A stretch of 64,000 nucleotides of DNA, from the NCBI RefSeq assembly GCF_002954405.1, contig NZ_MQWC01000004.1, positions 1,787,909 to 1,851,908 of the forward strand, written 5' to 3'. The notes under the pieces are model-generated. The model had not been told where the DNA came from. It saw only the letters and a list, made by a program, of their open reading frames with translations, and did not search any database. The DNA comes from Salinibacter sp. 10B (GTDB lineage Bacteria; Bacteroidota; Rhodothermia; Rhodothermales; Salinibacteraceae). This document shows, piece after piece, positions 1-9,018 of the stretch (positions are counted from its first letter, which is position 1; every line of letters starts with the position of its first letter). Made by a program: the position numbers and the translations under genes.

Positions 1-1148
1 AGCCCGGCTAGCGACAAAGCTGGAACCAGAAACAGCACAGCTAGCAGCGGACGGCTTCGGTAGAGGCCGCCCATCTGTCCAAGGTCGAAATGACCAACGA
101 TTCGCTCCGCCACCCCACCCACCAGAAAGAGATTCGTCTTCACCACGATGTGATGCACGATGTAGAAGATCGCGCCCAGCAGCGCCAGCGGGGTGAAGAG
201 GGCCAACCCCATCACCATGTAGCCAATCTGGCTCACGATGTGGAAGGACAGGATCTTCCGCACGTCGGCCTGTGCCACGGCCCCCAGCACCCCCGTTACC
301 ATCGTAAGACTGGCCACGACGAGGAGAATCGTATGCGTGTAGCCGACGTCCTGCGTAAAGAGCAGCGTGAACACCCGGATGAGGGCGTAGACGCCCACCT
401 TGGTGAGTAGTCCGGCAAACAGGGCCGAGATAGCAATGGGGGGCGTGTGATACGCCGCCGGGAGCCAGAAAAACAGCGGAAAGACCGCGGCCTTGATGCC
501 GAAGGCCACGAGGAACAGCATCGCAATGGCCGTTACGAGGCCCGGAGCGCCCACCTCCGGCAGCCGCACGGCCAGATCCGCAAGGTTGAGCGTCCCCGCC
601 ATGCCGTAGAGCAGCCCCACGGCGAGCAAGAAGCAGAGCGATGCCACCAGATTCACGAGCACGTACGTCACGCTGCCCCGCACCTGCGCCCGGTCGGTGC
701 CCAGCACCAGGAGGACGAACGAGGTGATCAGCAACACCTCGAACCAGACGTAGAGGTTGAAGAGGTCGCCCGCAAGAAAAGCCCCAGCAACTCCCATCAG
801 CAACAGATGGTAGAGTGCGTGGAACCCGCTGCGCTCCCGCCCGGCGTCGATGGTCCCCATAGCGTAGAGCAGCACGGCGACGCCCATGAGGCCCGTCACC
901 ACGAGCAGGACGGCACTCAAGAGATCAGCCACCAGCGTGATGCCGAACGGCGCCGTCCAGGTCCCCATTTGCACGTGCTGAATGCCGTGTCCCCACACGC
1001 CGTGGAGCAGGGCGATGGTCGCGGCGAGCAGGCCCACACTCCCGAGCAGACTCCACGTCCGCTGCAGCCGCGGCACGCGGGTGCTCAATAGCACCGCGAT
1101 GGCGGTCACGAGCGGAATCAGTATGGGAAGAACCAAAAGATGCATCAT
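1..1148 (-). CDS. mrpD: Na+/H+ antiporter subunit MrpD (3' end outside window)
   Basis: Membrane subunit of the Mrp (Mnh/Pha) multisubunit cation/proton antiporter, related to complex I NuoM/NuoN. The frame is open from the ATG at 1148 to the window edge, about 382 codons out of a usual ~500, so the C terminus is missing. The translation is nearly all transmembrane helices and has family features: a conserved acidic helix (LYVWFEVLL), a lysine helix ([15 protein letters not shown] followed by AYHTPP), GLLTKVGVY, and [14 protein letters not shown]. It lies 25 bp after mrpC and is the last gene of the antiporter operon inside the window. A NuoN-like complex I subunit is the alternative, but the mrpC-mrpD order favours Mrp. 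Confidence 0.93.
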   Translation of the reverse strand, partial: MMHLLVLPILIPLVTAIAVLLSTRVPRLQRTWSLLGSVGLLAATIALLHGVWGHGIQHVQMGTWTAPFGITLVADLLSAVLLVVTGLMGVAVLLYAMGTIDAGRERSGFHALYHLLLMGVAGAFLAGDLFNLYVWFEVLLITSFVLLVLGTDRAQVRGSVTYVLVNLVASLCFLLAVGLLYGMAGTLNLADLAVRLPEVGAPGLVTAIAMLFLVAFGIKAAVFPLFFWLPAAYHTPPIAISALFAGLLTKVGVYALIRVFTLLFTQDVGYTHTILLVVASLTMVTGVLGAVAQADVRKILSFHIVSQIGYMVMGLALFTPLALLGAIFYIVHHIVVKTNLFLVGGVAERIVGHFDLGQMGGLYRSRPLLAVLFLVPALSLAG

Positions 1149-1173
1149 TGCGAGCAGAGAACAGGGGTGAACG

Positions 1174-1542
1174 TCAGAAACCCACAGCATCGCCGTCCTC
1201 GGACTCCTCCGAAAGGACGTCCACATCCAGCGTGCCAAAGGTGGCGTAGGTGCGGTACAGGAGCACGAGGGCAAACGCGACCAGTCCGAACCCGATCACG
1301 ATGGCGGTGAGGACCAGGGCCTGGGGCAGCGGATTTGCCATGGTCGCCTCAGGGGCAGAGAGCCCCTCCGGCACAATGGGCGGCGCGGCCCGCAGTGTGC
1401 GCCCCGCCACCAGCACGACCAGGTTTACGGCGTTCGATAGCAGAATGACACCGAACAGCATCCGCAGCATTGATCGCTGGAGCAGCAGGTACACCCCTGC
1501 CGCCGTGAGCACGCCGACCAGAAGAGCAAGAAGCGTATCCAT
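1174..1542 (-). CDS. mrpC: Na+/H+ antiporter subunit MrpC
   Basis: Small NuoK-like subunit of the Mrp antiporter, 122 aa, the usual size. Three hydrophobic segments are visible. The N-terminal pair carries the family pattern with [20 protein letters not shown] and then a SNAVNLVVL helix. The C-terminal tail is short and acidic. The ATG at 1542 is 12 bp after the mrpA-mrpB stop, and mrpD follows 25 bp later, so these genes are almost certainly co-transcribed. Identification rests on both family features and gene order. Confidence 0.93.
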   Translation of the reverse strand: MDTLLALLVGVLTAAGVYLLLQRSMLRMLFGVILLSNAVNLVVLVAGRTLRAAPPIVPEGLSAPEATMANPLPQALVLTAIVIGFGLVAFALVLLYRTYATFGTLDVDVLSEESEDGDAVGF

Positions 1543-1554
1543 TTCAGAAGCGGG

Positions 1555-4383
1555 TTACAGTGAGGAAGAGGACGGAGCCCCTTCGATCTTGTGTGGAGAA
1601 GGAGGAACCGAACGACGGTCCGTTGGAGGGTCCGAGCCCCGCTCCTCCTCTGCCGGACGAGCATCAAGCACCCGATCCAGCGCCAGAATGATTGTGAGCG
1701 TGAAGCCCACGACGACACTGAACACGCCAATGTCGAACAGCAGCGGCGTGCCGAGTTTGATGCCGCCGAACGAAATCCACTGCCCCGTCAGGAACGGAAG
1801 GTTTGCAGTAAACACGCCGACGAGTCCGCTCGCGACGGCAATGGCGAGGCCCACGCCCAGCGCCGTTCGGGGCGATCCGCGCAACAGTCGCTCAGTGGCC
1901 GCCCGGCGGTGGGCCAGCAGGTAGAGCACGACGGCCGACGCCGCAAAGAGCCCACCGATGAAGCCGCCGCCCGGCTCGTTGTGGCCGCGCCAGAGCATGA
2001 ACAGAGAGGCCAAAATCAGGAGCGCCAGCAGCAGTCGCGCGCCCGTTCGCAGCACAATGGACGGCACCGCGATGGGCGGCAGGGACGGCCCGGCGACCCT
2101 CAGCCCGCGAAGAAGCACGAGGGCCCCAAGCGCCGCAATCGCGAGCACCGTAATCTCGCCGAGCGTGTCCAGCGCCCGGAAGTCCACCAGAATGACGTTT
2201 ACCACATTGCGGCCAAAGCCCTGCGGCACACTTTGGGTCAGGAAAAAGTCCGAGACCCGTCCGTCGAACGGCTGCTGCAACACCGCCAGTAACAGAAGCG
2301 TCACCGTCCCCCCCACACCCAGAGCAAGCGGAACGGCGTAGCGTCGTCGTTTTCGGGGCTCGCGCTGAGGCATCCGTCCCGTTGCCGCCAGCACCGCCAG
2401 CGCAATCACGACGAGGAGAATCTCCACCAGCACCTGCGTCATCGCGAGGTCCGGGGCACTCAGCAACACGTACAAAAGCGCCAGGCCGAGGCCCGCCACG
2501 CCCAGGCTGGGGAGCGCCACCAGTGGCGCGCGCGCCCACGCTGCCGCCAGCGCCGCCGCCGCGATGAGAAGAGCGAGTCCCGCCTCGTGCGGCAACACCT
2601 CCGACAGCCCCGAAAGAGACACGAATGTGCCGGTGCGTAGCACGAGCGTTCCGCCCACCAGCGCCACGATGACGCCAAAGAGGATCCCGAGATACCGGCG
2701 CACGCTGGACACCTCCACGAACCGGCGCAGCCTCCCACCGAGCGCGAATGCCCCCTCCAGCACCAGAGCATAGCCCCGCGCCGGCCCCGCCACGGTCAGC
2801 CGATCGAGCGTCGTCAGCCGCGCCCGAATCCGAGGCCACAGCAGGTACCCCCCCACGCCGAGCACCATCGTGGCGATGCTCAGATAGAAGGCCGTATTCA
2901 CGCCGTACCAGAGTGCAAGCTGAATCTCCACCGGCTCCCCCGCCACGACCGCCACCGCAGGCGCCACTAATTCTGCCATCAGCCCGGGCGCTATGCCGAA
3001 GAGCAGACCCGCCGCCCCAACGAGCAGCGGACCAATCCACATCGCCAGCGGGACCTCGTGCCCGTTTCTCCCCTCCGGCGTTCGTCGCGATCCGAAGAAC
3101 GGCCGCAGCACGAGCATCCCCGCTGCCACCACGGTGAGGGCATTTGCAGTTACGGCGATGGTGGGCAGCAACCAGTCCAGATTCTCCACGCCCAACTTTG
3201 CCTTGTAGGCCAGTTCTTTTCCCACGAAGCCAAAGAGCGGCGGCAGTCCAGCCATCGATAGCCCGGCCAGCACCGCCGCCAGGGCCGTCCACGGCAGCAC
3301 GGACCGAAGCCCACTCACCTGCAGGAGGTCGCGGGTGCCGGTGCCGTGCTCCACCGATCCGGCGACCAAAAACAGCCCACTCTTGTAGAGGGCGTGCACG
3401 AGCAGAAAAACGATCGCCGCCTTGATGCTCGCGTCGTAGCTGAGGCCGAGGAGCACTACAAGAGTGCCGAGCGCCGTAAGCGTCGAATACGCCAGTACCT
3501 TCTTCAGGTCGGTGTGGCGTAGCGCCCCGATCGCCCCGACGAGCATCGTCGCCCCGCCCACGACGGCCAGCGTCCAGATCCACGCGCCCGTGCCCCCCAA
3601 CACCGGGTCGAGGCGGGCCAGGAGGTACACGCCCGCCTTCACCATCGTCGCAGAGTGCAGGTACGCACTCACCGGCGTCGGCGCGGCCATCGCGTTCGGC
3701 AACCAGAAGTGAAACGGCACCTGGGCCGACTTCGCAAACGCCCCGATCGCGATGAGCACGAACGCCGGCAGATACAGCGGATGTGCCTGCACGTCCGCTC
3801 CCCGCGTCAGGAGCGTCGACAGTTCGAACGAGCCGCCGGCCGCGCCCAGCAGGAGAACCCCCGTGAGGAGCGCCAGTCCGCCGCCGCCCGTCACCAGGAG
3901 GGCCTGCAACGCCGCTTTTCGGGCCGTCTCGCTCTCGTGCTTAAAGCCGACGAGCAGATACGAGCAGAGGCTCGTCCCCTCCCAAAAGACAAACAGCAGG
4001 AGCAGGTTGTCCGCCAGCACCACCCCCAGCATCGACGCCAGGAACGCAAAGAGGATCGCAAAGAAGCGGCCGAGGTCGCGATGCCCGTCGAGGTACCGTC
4101 CCGCATACACCACGATGAGCGTTCCAAGGCCGGTAATGAGCAAAGCAAACAGCAGGCTGAGGCCATCCAGCAGAAAGGACAGTTCCACGTCAAGGGTGGG
4201 CACCCAGGAGACCGCCTCGCGAAGGCCCGTCCCTGCCGTGGCCTCGGGCAGATAGGCCAAAAACCAGACAAAGAGCCCCACGGGTCCGAGGGCGAGTGCC
4301 CAACCGGCCTGTCGACCCGCAACACGGACGAGGAGTGGAGCGGCCGAAGCCCAGAGCAATGTGAGAAGAAGTGCGAGCGCCAT
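1555..4383 (-). CDS. mrpA: Fused Na+/H+ antiporter subunit MrpA-MrpB
   Basis: Largest subunit of the Mrp antiporter, 942 aa. The N-terminal ~600 residues are a NuoL-like proton channel with [32 protein letters not shown] and [11 protein letters not shown] type motifs. A DUF4040-like part follows ([15 protein letters not shown], about residue 640). From about residue 770 to 905 there is a complete MrpB domain marked by [13 protein letters not shown]. Such an A-B fusion is known from the group 2 (Pha-type) Mrp operons. The ATG at 4383 was chosen because it opens directly into the first membrane helix and lies 46 bp beyond the mrpG stop; the longer open frame would run back through mrpG. The last ~35 residues are hydrophilic. 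Confidence 0.95.
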   Translation of the reverse strand: MALALLLTLLWASAAPLLVRVAGRQAGWALALGPVGLFVWFLAYLPEATAGTGLREAVSWVPTLDVELSFLLDGLSLLFALLITGLGTLIVVYAGRYLDGHRDLGRFFAILFAFLASMLGVVLADNLLLLFVFWEGTSLCSYLLVGFKHESETARKAALQALLVTGGGGLALLTGVLLLGAAGGSFELSTLLTRGADVQAHPLYLPAFVLIAIGAFAKSAQVPFHFWLPNAMAAPTPVSAYLHSATMVKAGVYLLARLDPVLGGTGAWIWTLAVVGGATMLVGAIGALRHTDLKKVLAYSTLTALGTLVVLLGLSYDASIKAAIVFLLVHALYKSGLFLVAGSVEHGTGTRDLLQVSGLRSVLPWTALAAVLAGLSMAGLPPLFGFVGKELAYKAKLGVENLDWLLPTIAVTANALTVVAAGMLVLRPFFGSRRTPEGRNGHEVPLAMWIGPLLVGAAGLLFGIAPGLMAELVAPAVAVVAGEPVEIQLALWYGVNTAFYLSIATMVLGVGGYLLWPRIRARLTTLDRLTVAGPARGYALVLEGAFALGGRLRRFVEVSSVRRYLGILFGVIVALVGGTLVLRTGTFVSLSGLSEVLPHEAGLALLIAAAALAAAWARAPLVALPSLGVAGLGLALLYVLLSAPDLAMTQVLVEILLVVIALAVLAATGRMPQREPRKRRRYAVPLALGVGGTVTLLLLAVLQQPFDGRVSDFFLTQSVPQGFGRNVVNVILVDFRALDTLGEITVLAIAALGALVLLRGLRVAGPSLPPIAVPSIVLRTGARLLLALLILASLFMLWRGHNEPGGGFIGGLFAASAVVLYLLAHRRAATERLLRGSPRTALGVGLAIAVASGLVGVFTANLPFLTGQWISFGGIKLGTPLLFDIGVFSVVVGFTLTIILALDRVLDARPAEEERGSDPPTDRRSVPPSPHKIEGAPSSSSL

Positions 4384-4429
4384 GAGGAATCGAAACGCGA
4401 GCGAAGGGGACGGAAACTGTGGAACGGAC

Positions 4430-4783
4430 TTACCGAGAAACAGGCATTGTGCGCGCTTCAGACTCGGCGAGATCGTCGGCAAGGTCGTCCACCTCCGTGT
4501 GCTCCCAGAGCTGTGCCTCTCCGGCATGGTAGGCCGCGTGGGCAATCACGTGGGCCGCGATGGGGGCCGTGAGCAGCAGGAAAATGAGCGTTGCCAGGGC
4601 ACGCGCCACCACGCTTGGCTCCGGCATCGCCACGGCGACGGCCACCAGGCACAGCCCAGCCCCCAGCGTACCCGCCTTGGTGGCGGCGTGCATGCGCATC
4701 AGGAGATCGGGAAGGCGAAGCAGGCCCACGGCCGTCACCAGTACGAAGAGCGCCCCAAGCAGAAGTAGAAGATTGGCAATCAT
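4430..4783 (-). CDS. mrpG: Na+/H+ antiporter subunit MrpG
   Basis: Small membrane subunit of the Mrp antiporter, 117 aa, with three predicted helices. The family signature [19 protein letters not shown] is present just after the first helix, followed by a second helix and a third ending in [12 protein letters not shown]. The ATG at 4783 gives the normal N terminus ([15 protein letters not shown]); an open frame extends 35 codons upstream but that part is not family-like and would crowd mrpF. It sits between mrpF and mrpA-mrpB in the same operon. Confidence 0.94.
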   Translation of the reverse strand: MIANLLLLLGALFVLVTAVGLLRLPDLLMRMHAATKAGTLGAGLCLVAVAVAMPEPSVVARALATLIFLLLTAPIAAHVIAHAAYHAGEAQLWEHTEVDDLADDLAESEARTMPVSR

Positions 4784-4817
4784 GAGCGAAGAACGAGAAT
4801 AGGAGAGCATCTCCGCC

Positions 4818-5099
4818 TCACCGGTGAACAGAACGCCGCTCGACGAAGTGACCGAACGCCACGGTGCCCACGAATGAGACGAGGGCAATCACGAGCGCCG
4901 CATCCAGCAGCGCCGTGGTGCCCGCCGCCACGGTGTAGGTGGCAATCAGTCCGATCGCAACCGCCGAAAGGACGTCCAGGGCTACTACGCGATCGGACAC
5001 GGTTGGCCCCCGAATCAACCGAACCAGAATCAGGCCCATCGCAGCAACCAGGAGGGTGAGCCCAATGAGGGGGACGAGGGGAAAAGACATCGGCAGCAT
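4818..5099 (-). CDS. mrpF: Na+/H+ antiporter subunit MrpF
   Basis: Small three-helix subunit of the Mrp antiporter, 93 aa from the ATG at 5099 or 90 aa from a second in-frame ATG at 5090; the choice is open. The conserved stretch RLIRGPTVSDRVVALDVLS after the first helix is diagnostic of MrpF. It follows the universal stress protein by 5 bp and precedes mrpG, so the operon order is usp-F-G-AB-C-D. No mrpE is seen in the window; it may lie beyond the left edge after mrpD. Confidence 0.94.
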   Translation of the reverse strand: MLPMSFPLVPLIGLTLLVAAMGLILVRLIRGPTVSDRVVALDVLSAVAIGLIATYTVAAGTTALLDAALVIALVSFVGTVAFGHFVERRSVHR

Positions 5100-5104
5100 C
5101 GAGA

Positions 5105-6736
5105 TTATTCCGTGGTCTCAGCTGCCTCAATCGGACGCCGATCCCTACGATCTGCGAGGCGTCGGGCCCGATCGATTACGGCGAGCACGGAGTATTGGCC
5201 CTGGGTTAGCACGGAACGGACGACTCGTGAAAGGGGGACGCGCCCGGCCCGACTCTCAGAGTGAGCGGCAACAATGACGAGATCCGCCCCCACCCGCGCC
5301 GCCACATTGGGAACAGCAAACCAGGGGTCCTGCAATCCCAGCATCACGTTGACGCGATCAACCGGCAGGCCGGTCAGACGCACGCGCTCCTCCAGCCAGG
5401 TCTCCATGGCCGGCACCACCGTTGCCTCCACGTTGTCCGTCCAGGCAGAAAATCCGGGGACAAATTCGCCCCCCGGCTCACGCCGCACGCGCCCCCGCAT
5501 CGACAGATCGATGGCATGGAAAATGGTTACCTCGGCGTCGTATCGCTCAAGCAGTAGCTTCGCCCAGCCGAACTTCTCGTACCAGATGTCGCCGGTGTCT
5601 ACTGCCACCAGGATGTGCCGAATGCCGTCGCTGGGGGGCTCGCGAAGGAGAAGTACCGGGATTGGCGTGCGCTCCAACAGACGCTCCACTGTGGACCGCT
5701 GCAACGCCTTGTCCTCGGGGGTCGACACAACCAGCAGGTCGGCCGCCATTTTGCGGATTTCCTGCACAAGGTCGACCTCTGGATTCACCGCAGTCAGGGA
5801 GAGTCCTTCTTGCAGCGTCGGCAGATGCCGAGTCATCCACTCCTGGAAGCGCCCGGTGGAATCTGAACCAAGGGCAGCCGTCGCCACGCGGCGCAGACGC
5901 AGGGGCGCTCGACGCCACAGTGCCGGCGGCACAAGGAGCGTTGGGCACGCCACCTGCAGCGTTAGTTCCGTCGCCGGACTGCCAGTCCAAAGCCGCTTGA
6001 GTCCTCGTCGGGCTTCCGCCGGAACCACCAGCAGGTCGACCGCCGCTGCAGCGGTCCACTCCGACACGGCCGTCACCGGATCGGGTCCGTCACACACCAC
6101 CGCCTCTACCCTCGTCTCCGCGATGAACGAGGCCTCGGGACCTGCCAACGTCACGATGCGATCCCACTCCATCGCGAGCCGGTCGCTCTCGTCGTCCTCG
6201 GACGACACGTAGACCAGCGAGAGATACGCCTCGGGGGCATTTGCACTGAGGAAGGGAAGCCACTCAGCCGCCAGCCACGCCGCGCCGCGGGTTGCCGGAG
6301 AAAAATCGACCGGAACGGCCACGTGTCGAAGCGGGAGGGCAAAGGGCTGCGACACTACGAGGCAGGGCACATCCGCAGAGCGGACGACCCGCTCGGCTGT
6401 GGTGCCGCGCCAGCGAGCGGTGGTGCCGGTGCCGCGGTGCGGCCCCATGACGATGAGATCGGCGTGCACGGCCGCGGCCCGGACCAAAATGCCGTGGAAC
6501 GGTCGATCAAACTCAACGGCCAGGTCGATTCCCTCGGCAGTGCCGAGGAGCTCGTGAACGTGCCTCTGCAGCGCATCGGCTAAGCGGTCTTCACTGGCAT
6601 CCTCCCCAAGTGGACCGACGTGCACAACGTGCAGTGAGGCGTCGAACGCACGCGAAAGGACAGCTGCAGCCTGAAGGGCAGAGGTGCACTGCTCGGTTAG
6701 ATCCGTCGCGGCGAGCACCGAACGAACAGCAATCAT
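5105..6736 (-). CDS. Universal stress protein with four tandem Usp domains
   Basis: Cytoplasmic UspA-superfamily protein, 543 aa. Four repeats of the Rossmann-like Usp fold can be traced by their recurring strand motifs: DLIVMGPHRGTG in repeat 1, DLLVVPAEARRG in 2, DLLVVSTPEDKA in 3, and DLVIVAAHSESRAG in 4, each followed by a short strand ending the repeat. Repeat 3 is the shortest. Repeats 1 and 4 keep glycines that fit an ATP-binding loop; 2 and 3 are more divergent. The ATG at 6736 has an unusually good ribosome binding site. It is the first gene before mrpF, only 5 bp away, so the protein may respond to or act on ion or pH stress handled by the antiporter (inference). Confidence 0.88.
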   Translation of the reverse strand: MIAVRSVLAATDLTEQCTSALQAAAVLSRAFDASLHVVHVGPLGEDASEDRLADALQRHVHELLGTAEGIDLAVEFDRPFHGILVRAAAVHADLIVMGPHRGTGTTARWRGTTAERVVRSADVPCLVVSQPFALPLRHVAVPVDFSPATRGAAWLAAEWLPFLSANAPEAYLSLVYVSSEDDESDRLAMEWDRIVTLAGPEASFIAETRVEAVVCDGPDPVTAVSEWTAAAAVDLLVVPAEARRGLKRLWTGSPATELTLQVACPTLLVPPALWRRAPLRLRRVATAALGSDSTGRFQEWMTRHLPTLQEGLSLTAVNPEVDLVQEIRKMAADLLVVSTPEDKALQRSTVERLLERTPIPVLLLREPPSDGIRHILVAVDTGDIWYEKFGWAKLLLERYDAEVTIFHAIDLSMRGRVRREPGGEFVPGFSAWTDNVEATVVPAMETWLEERVRLTGLPVDRVNVMLGLQDPWFAVPNVAARVGADLVIVAAHSESRAGRVPLSRVVRSVLTQGQYSVLAVIDRARRLADRRDRRPIEAAETTE

Positions 6737-7233
6737 AAAAATCTCCTCAGGAAAAGTGGTCCGTCGCTCGGCGATGGAAGCGGCCGATCCGGCCTCATTC
6801 CGAGAGCGACGCGGTTGAGAAACGCCCAATCCTCGACTGAGCAGGGCATACGGACCAAGAAGGACGTGACAGCCTCGCCATTACGTCCCTGCACGACGTT
6901 CAAGCAATACATGACTAACGGCCAAGCGCCATTGCCGCACATTCGCGCGGTCCCGATGTGTCATCCACGTGTTGTAGCGTCGGGTGCTCATCGTTCGTGC
7001 AAGAAGAGCCAAGAGAAGATTCTCCGCAGTGAATGTTCGAGCCGATTCAACCCCCAACCCATCCCCCGGTTGCCAACAGGGACCGACGTTTCCCCGAAAG
7101 ACTGCAACGGACATGACAATTCAGCAGAAGAGGGCGGGGCACGGAAACGTAACAAACCCATGGGGCGGAATTTGCATTTCTACTGTATGTTCTTCGCACC
7201 GCCACTTTCAGCTTCTCCTGTTTCTTCAGAGAC
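6737..7233. other. Divergent intergenic region, no gene seen
   Basis: About 500 bp between the minus-strand Usp-mrp operon and the plus-strand oxidoreductase. It should hold promoters for both directions. I found no convincing ORF, RNA gene or strong dyad; the open frames across it are low-quality and not protein-like. Confidence 0.6.
6743..6748 (-). promoter_or_regulatory. Ribosome binding site of the Usp-mrp operon
   Basis: GAGGAG on the minus strand, six bases before the ATG at 6736. It decides the start over the upstream open frame that begins at 6829. Clear Shine-Dalgarno sequences are rare at other genes in this window. Confidence 0.75.
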
Positions 7234-8484
7234 ATGGACACCCCCGACGTGCTCGTCATTGGGGCCGGCCTCGCCGGGCTGGCCTGCGCCCGCCATCTGC
7301 ATCGACGCGGCCGGTCGGTCCAGGTGTTAGAAGCATCCGATCGCGTTGGGGGACGCGTCCGCACCGAGCGAGTCGACGGGTTTCGGTTAGATCGGGGCTT
7401 TCAGGTGATGCTGACGGCCTACCCGGAGGCTCAGTTGGCCCTCGACTACGATGCGCTCGATTTCCATGCCTTCTACGATGGCGCATTAGTGCGGTACAAT
7501 GGCCGCTTCCACCGCATCGCCGATCCGTTCCGGCATCCCTTCGACGTGCCGCAAACCCTCTTCAGTCCCATCGGCACGGCAGCCGACAAGATTCGCGTGG
7601 CACGCATTCGCCGCCGCCTCATGCATCTTACGGTACCGGAAATCATGGAACGGGAGGAGCAAACCGCCCAAAAGGCACTGGAAGAGCGCTGGGGGTTTTC
7701 GTCGAGCATGATCGACCGGTTTTTCCGTCCGTTTTTCGGGGGCATCTTTTTTGACCGGACCCTGGGGGCGTCGAGTCGTATGTTCGAGTTCCTGTTCAAG
7801 ATGTTTGCGGAGGGGCGGACGGTGCTCCCGGCGGGCGGGATGGAACAGATTCCCAAGCAGATGCGCGCGCCTCTGCCCGACGAGGCCGTTCAGCTCCACA
7901 CGCAGGTCGAGGCGATTGACGACCAAACGGTCATCCTCGCGAACGGCAAGACGATGGAGGCCTCCTCCATCGTGGTCGCAACAGAGGCCCCGGAGGCCGA
8001 TCGGCTCGTGGGCGGGATCGAGACGAGAACGGGCCGCTCAACGGTGTGCCTTTACTATGCAGCCCCAACCTCCCCTCTCGACGACCCAATTCTCGTCCTC
8101 AACGGCGACGGCGTTGGTCCCCTTAACAACGTTGCCGTTCCGTCGGACGTGGCTCCCGGCTACGCCCCGAACGGGAGGACCCTCATCTCGGCTGTGGTGG
8201 TGGACCCTGCTTCGGAATCCGACGACAAACTGGAACGGGAGGTCCGGGCGCAGTTGATCGACTGGTTCGGGCTCGACGCCGGCGGATGGACACACCTCGA
8301 TACCATGCGCATTCCGTACGCCCTGCCCGATCAGTCCCCGCCCTTCCTCTCCACTCCCCAGCCCGAGCTGCGCCACCGTCCCGGCCTCTACGTCTGCGGC
8401 GACCACCGGCGCACCGGCTCCATCAACGGCGCCATTGCAGCGGGACGCGATGCCGGCCGGGCCGTGATTGCCGACCAATCGTGA
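7234..8484 (+). CDS. FAD-dependent amine oxidase / desaturase-like oxidoreductase
   Basis: Flavoprotein of 416 aa of the amine oxidase / phytoene desaturase / protoporphyrinogen oxidase superfamily. The N-terminal dinucleotide-binding motif is plain ([19 protein letters not shown], then [11 protein letters not shown] with the typical GGR), and the C-terminal FAD motif is [20 protein letters not shown]. The middle has an [12 protein letters not shown] segment seen in NAD(P)/FAD-dependent oxidoreductases of this type. The substrate cannot be read from the sequence. The downstream small membrane protein starts next to or inside its 3' end, suggesting co-expression. A role in carotenoid or isoprenoid metabolism is possible but unsupported. 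Confidence 0.88.
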   Translation: MDTPDVLVIGAGLAGLACARHLHRRGRSVQVLEASDRVGGRVRTERVDGFRLDRGFQVMLTAYPEAQLALDYDALDFHAFYDGALVRYNGRFHRIADPFRHPFDVPQTLFSPIGTAADKIRVARIRRRLMHLTVPEIMEREEQTAQKALEERWGFSSSMIDRFFRPFFGGIFFDRTLGASSRMFEFLFKMFAEGRTVLPAGGMEQIPKQMRAPLPDEAVQLHTQVEAIDDQTVILANGKTMEASSIVVATEAPEADRLVGGIETRTGRSTVCLYYAAPTSPLDDPILVLNGDGVGPLNNVAVPSDVAPGYAPNGRTLISAVVVDPASESDDKLEREVRAQLIDWFGLDAGGWTHLDTMRIPYALPDQSPPFLSTPQPELRHRPGLYVCGDHRRTGSINGAIAAGRDAGRAVIADQS

Positions 8485-8512
8485 TCGCTCTTCTCCGTCG
8501 TCCCACTTTGGA

Positions 8513-8944
8513 ATGATACTTCTCCTGGTGCACGCCGCTGCCACCCTCACCATGTGGGGCGTGATCCTGGTGGTGCAGCTGGTGCACTATCCGCTCTTCC
8601 GGCACGTAGGCCCCACGTCGTACGAGACCTACCAGTCCGAGCACATGCGGCGCATCACCTGGATTGTGGCTCCCGTCATGACGACCGAACTCGTTACGGC
8701 TGGGTGGCTGGCCTGGCAGGTCCCATCCGGCGTGCCGACAGGGTTGGCCTGGACGGGCCTTGGCCTCGTGCTTTTCATCTGGGCCACGACCGGCCTTCTG
8801 CAGGTTCCCCTCCACTCTCGTCTGCTCCACGGCTTCGACGCGGAGGCCCATCGCCGCCTCGTGCACTCCAATTGGCTCCGAACGGGGGCCTGGACGCTGC
8901 GGGCCGGCCTTGCACTGTGGATGCTCGGGCACGTCCTTCCCTGA
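8513..8944 (+). CDS. Small four-helix membrane protein of unknown function
   Basis: 143 aa with four clear hydrophobic segments: near residues 2-22, 50-70, 75-97 and 120-140. A conserved-looking loop HYPLFRHVGPTSYETYQSEHMRR follows helix 1, and histidines recur near helix ends (LVHAAATL, HYPLF, HSRLLHGF, HSNW). Such histidines could bind a cofactor, but no known family is recognised with confidence. The ATG at 8513 starts directly in helix 1; a longer frame from 8468 would overlap the oxidoreductase by 17 bp. It probably shares a transcript with that gene. Confidence 0.75.
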   Translation: MILLLVHAAATLTMWGVILVVQLVHYPLFRHVGPTSYETYQSEHMRRITWIVAPVMTTELVTAGWLAWQVPSGVPTGLAWTGLGLVLFIWATTGLLQVPLHSRLLHGFDAEAHRRLVHSNWLRTGAWTLRAGLALWMLGHVLP

Positions 8945-9018
8945 CGACCTACCGCCCCACCGTCAGCTTGCGGGTCTTCCAGTGAGACACGTTCTACGCA
9001 ACACGAGAATGGATCCAC

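Noticed and set aside
1892-3583. A 563-codon second frame inside mrpA-mrpB, and several long frames on the plus strand there
   Set aside because: They are glycine/alanine/arginine-rich shadows. The mrpA-mrpB frame is continuous and has all expected membrane motifs.
6815-7330. Plus-strand frames in the gap before the FAD oxidoreductase
   Set aside because: Composition is not protein-like and they run into the oxidoreductase in another frame.
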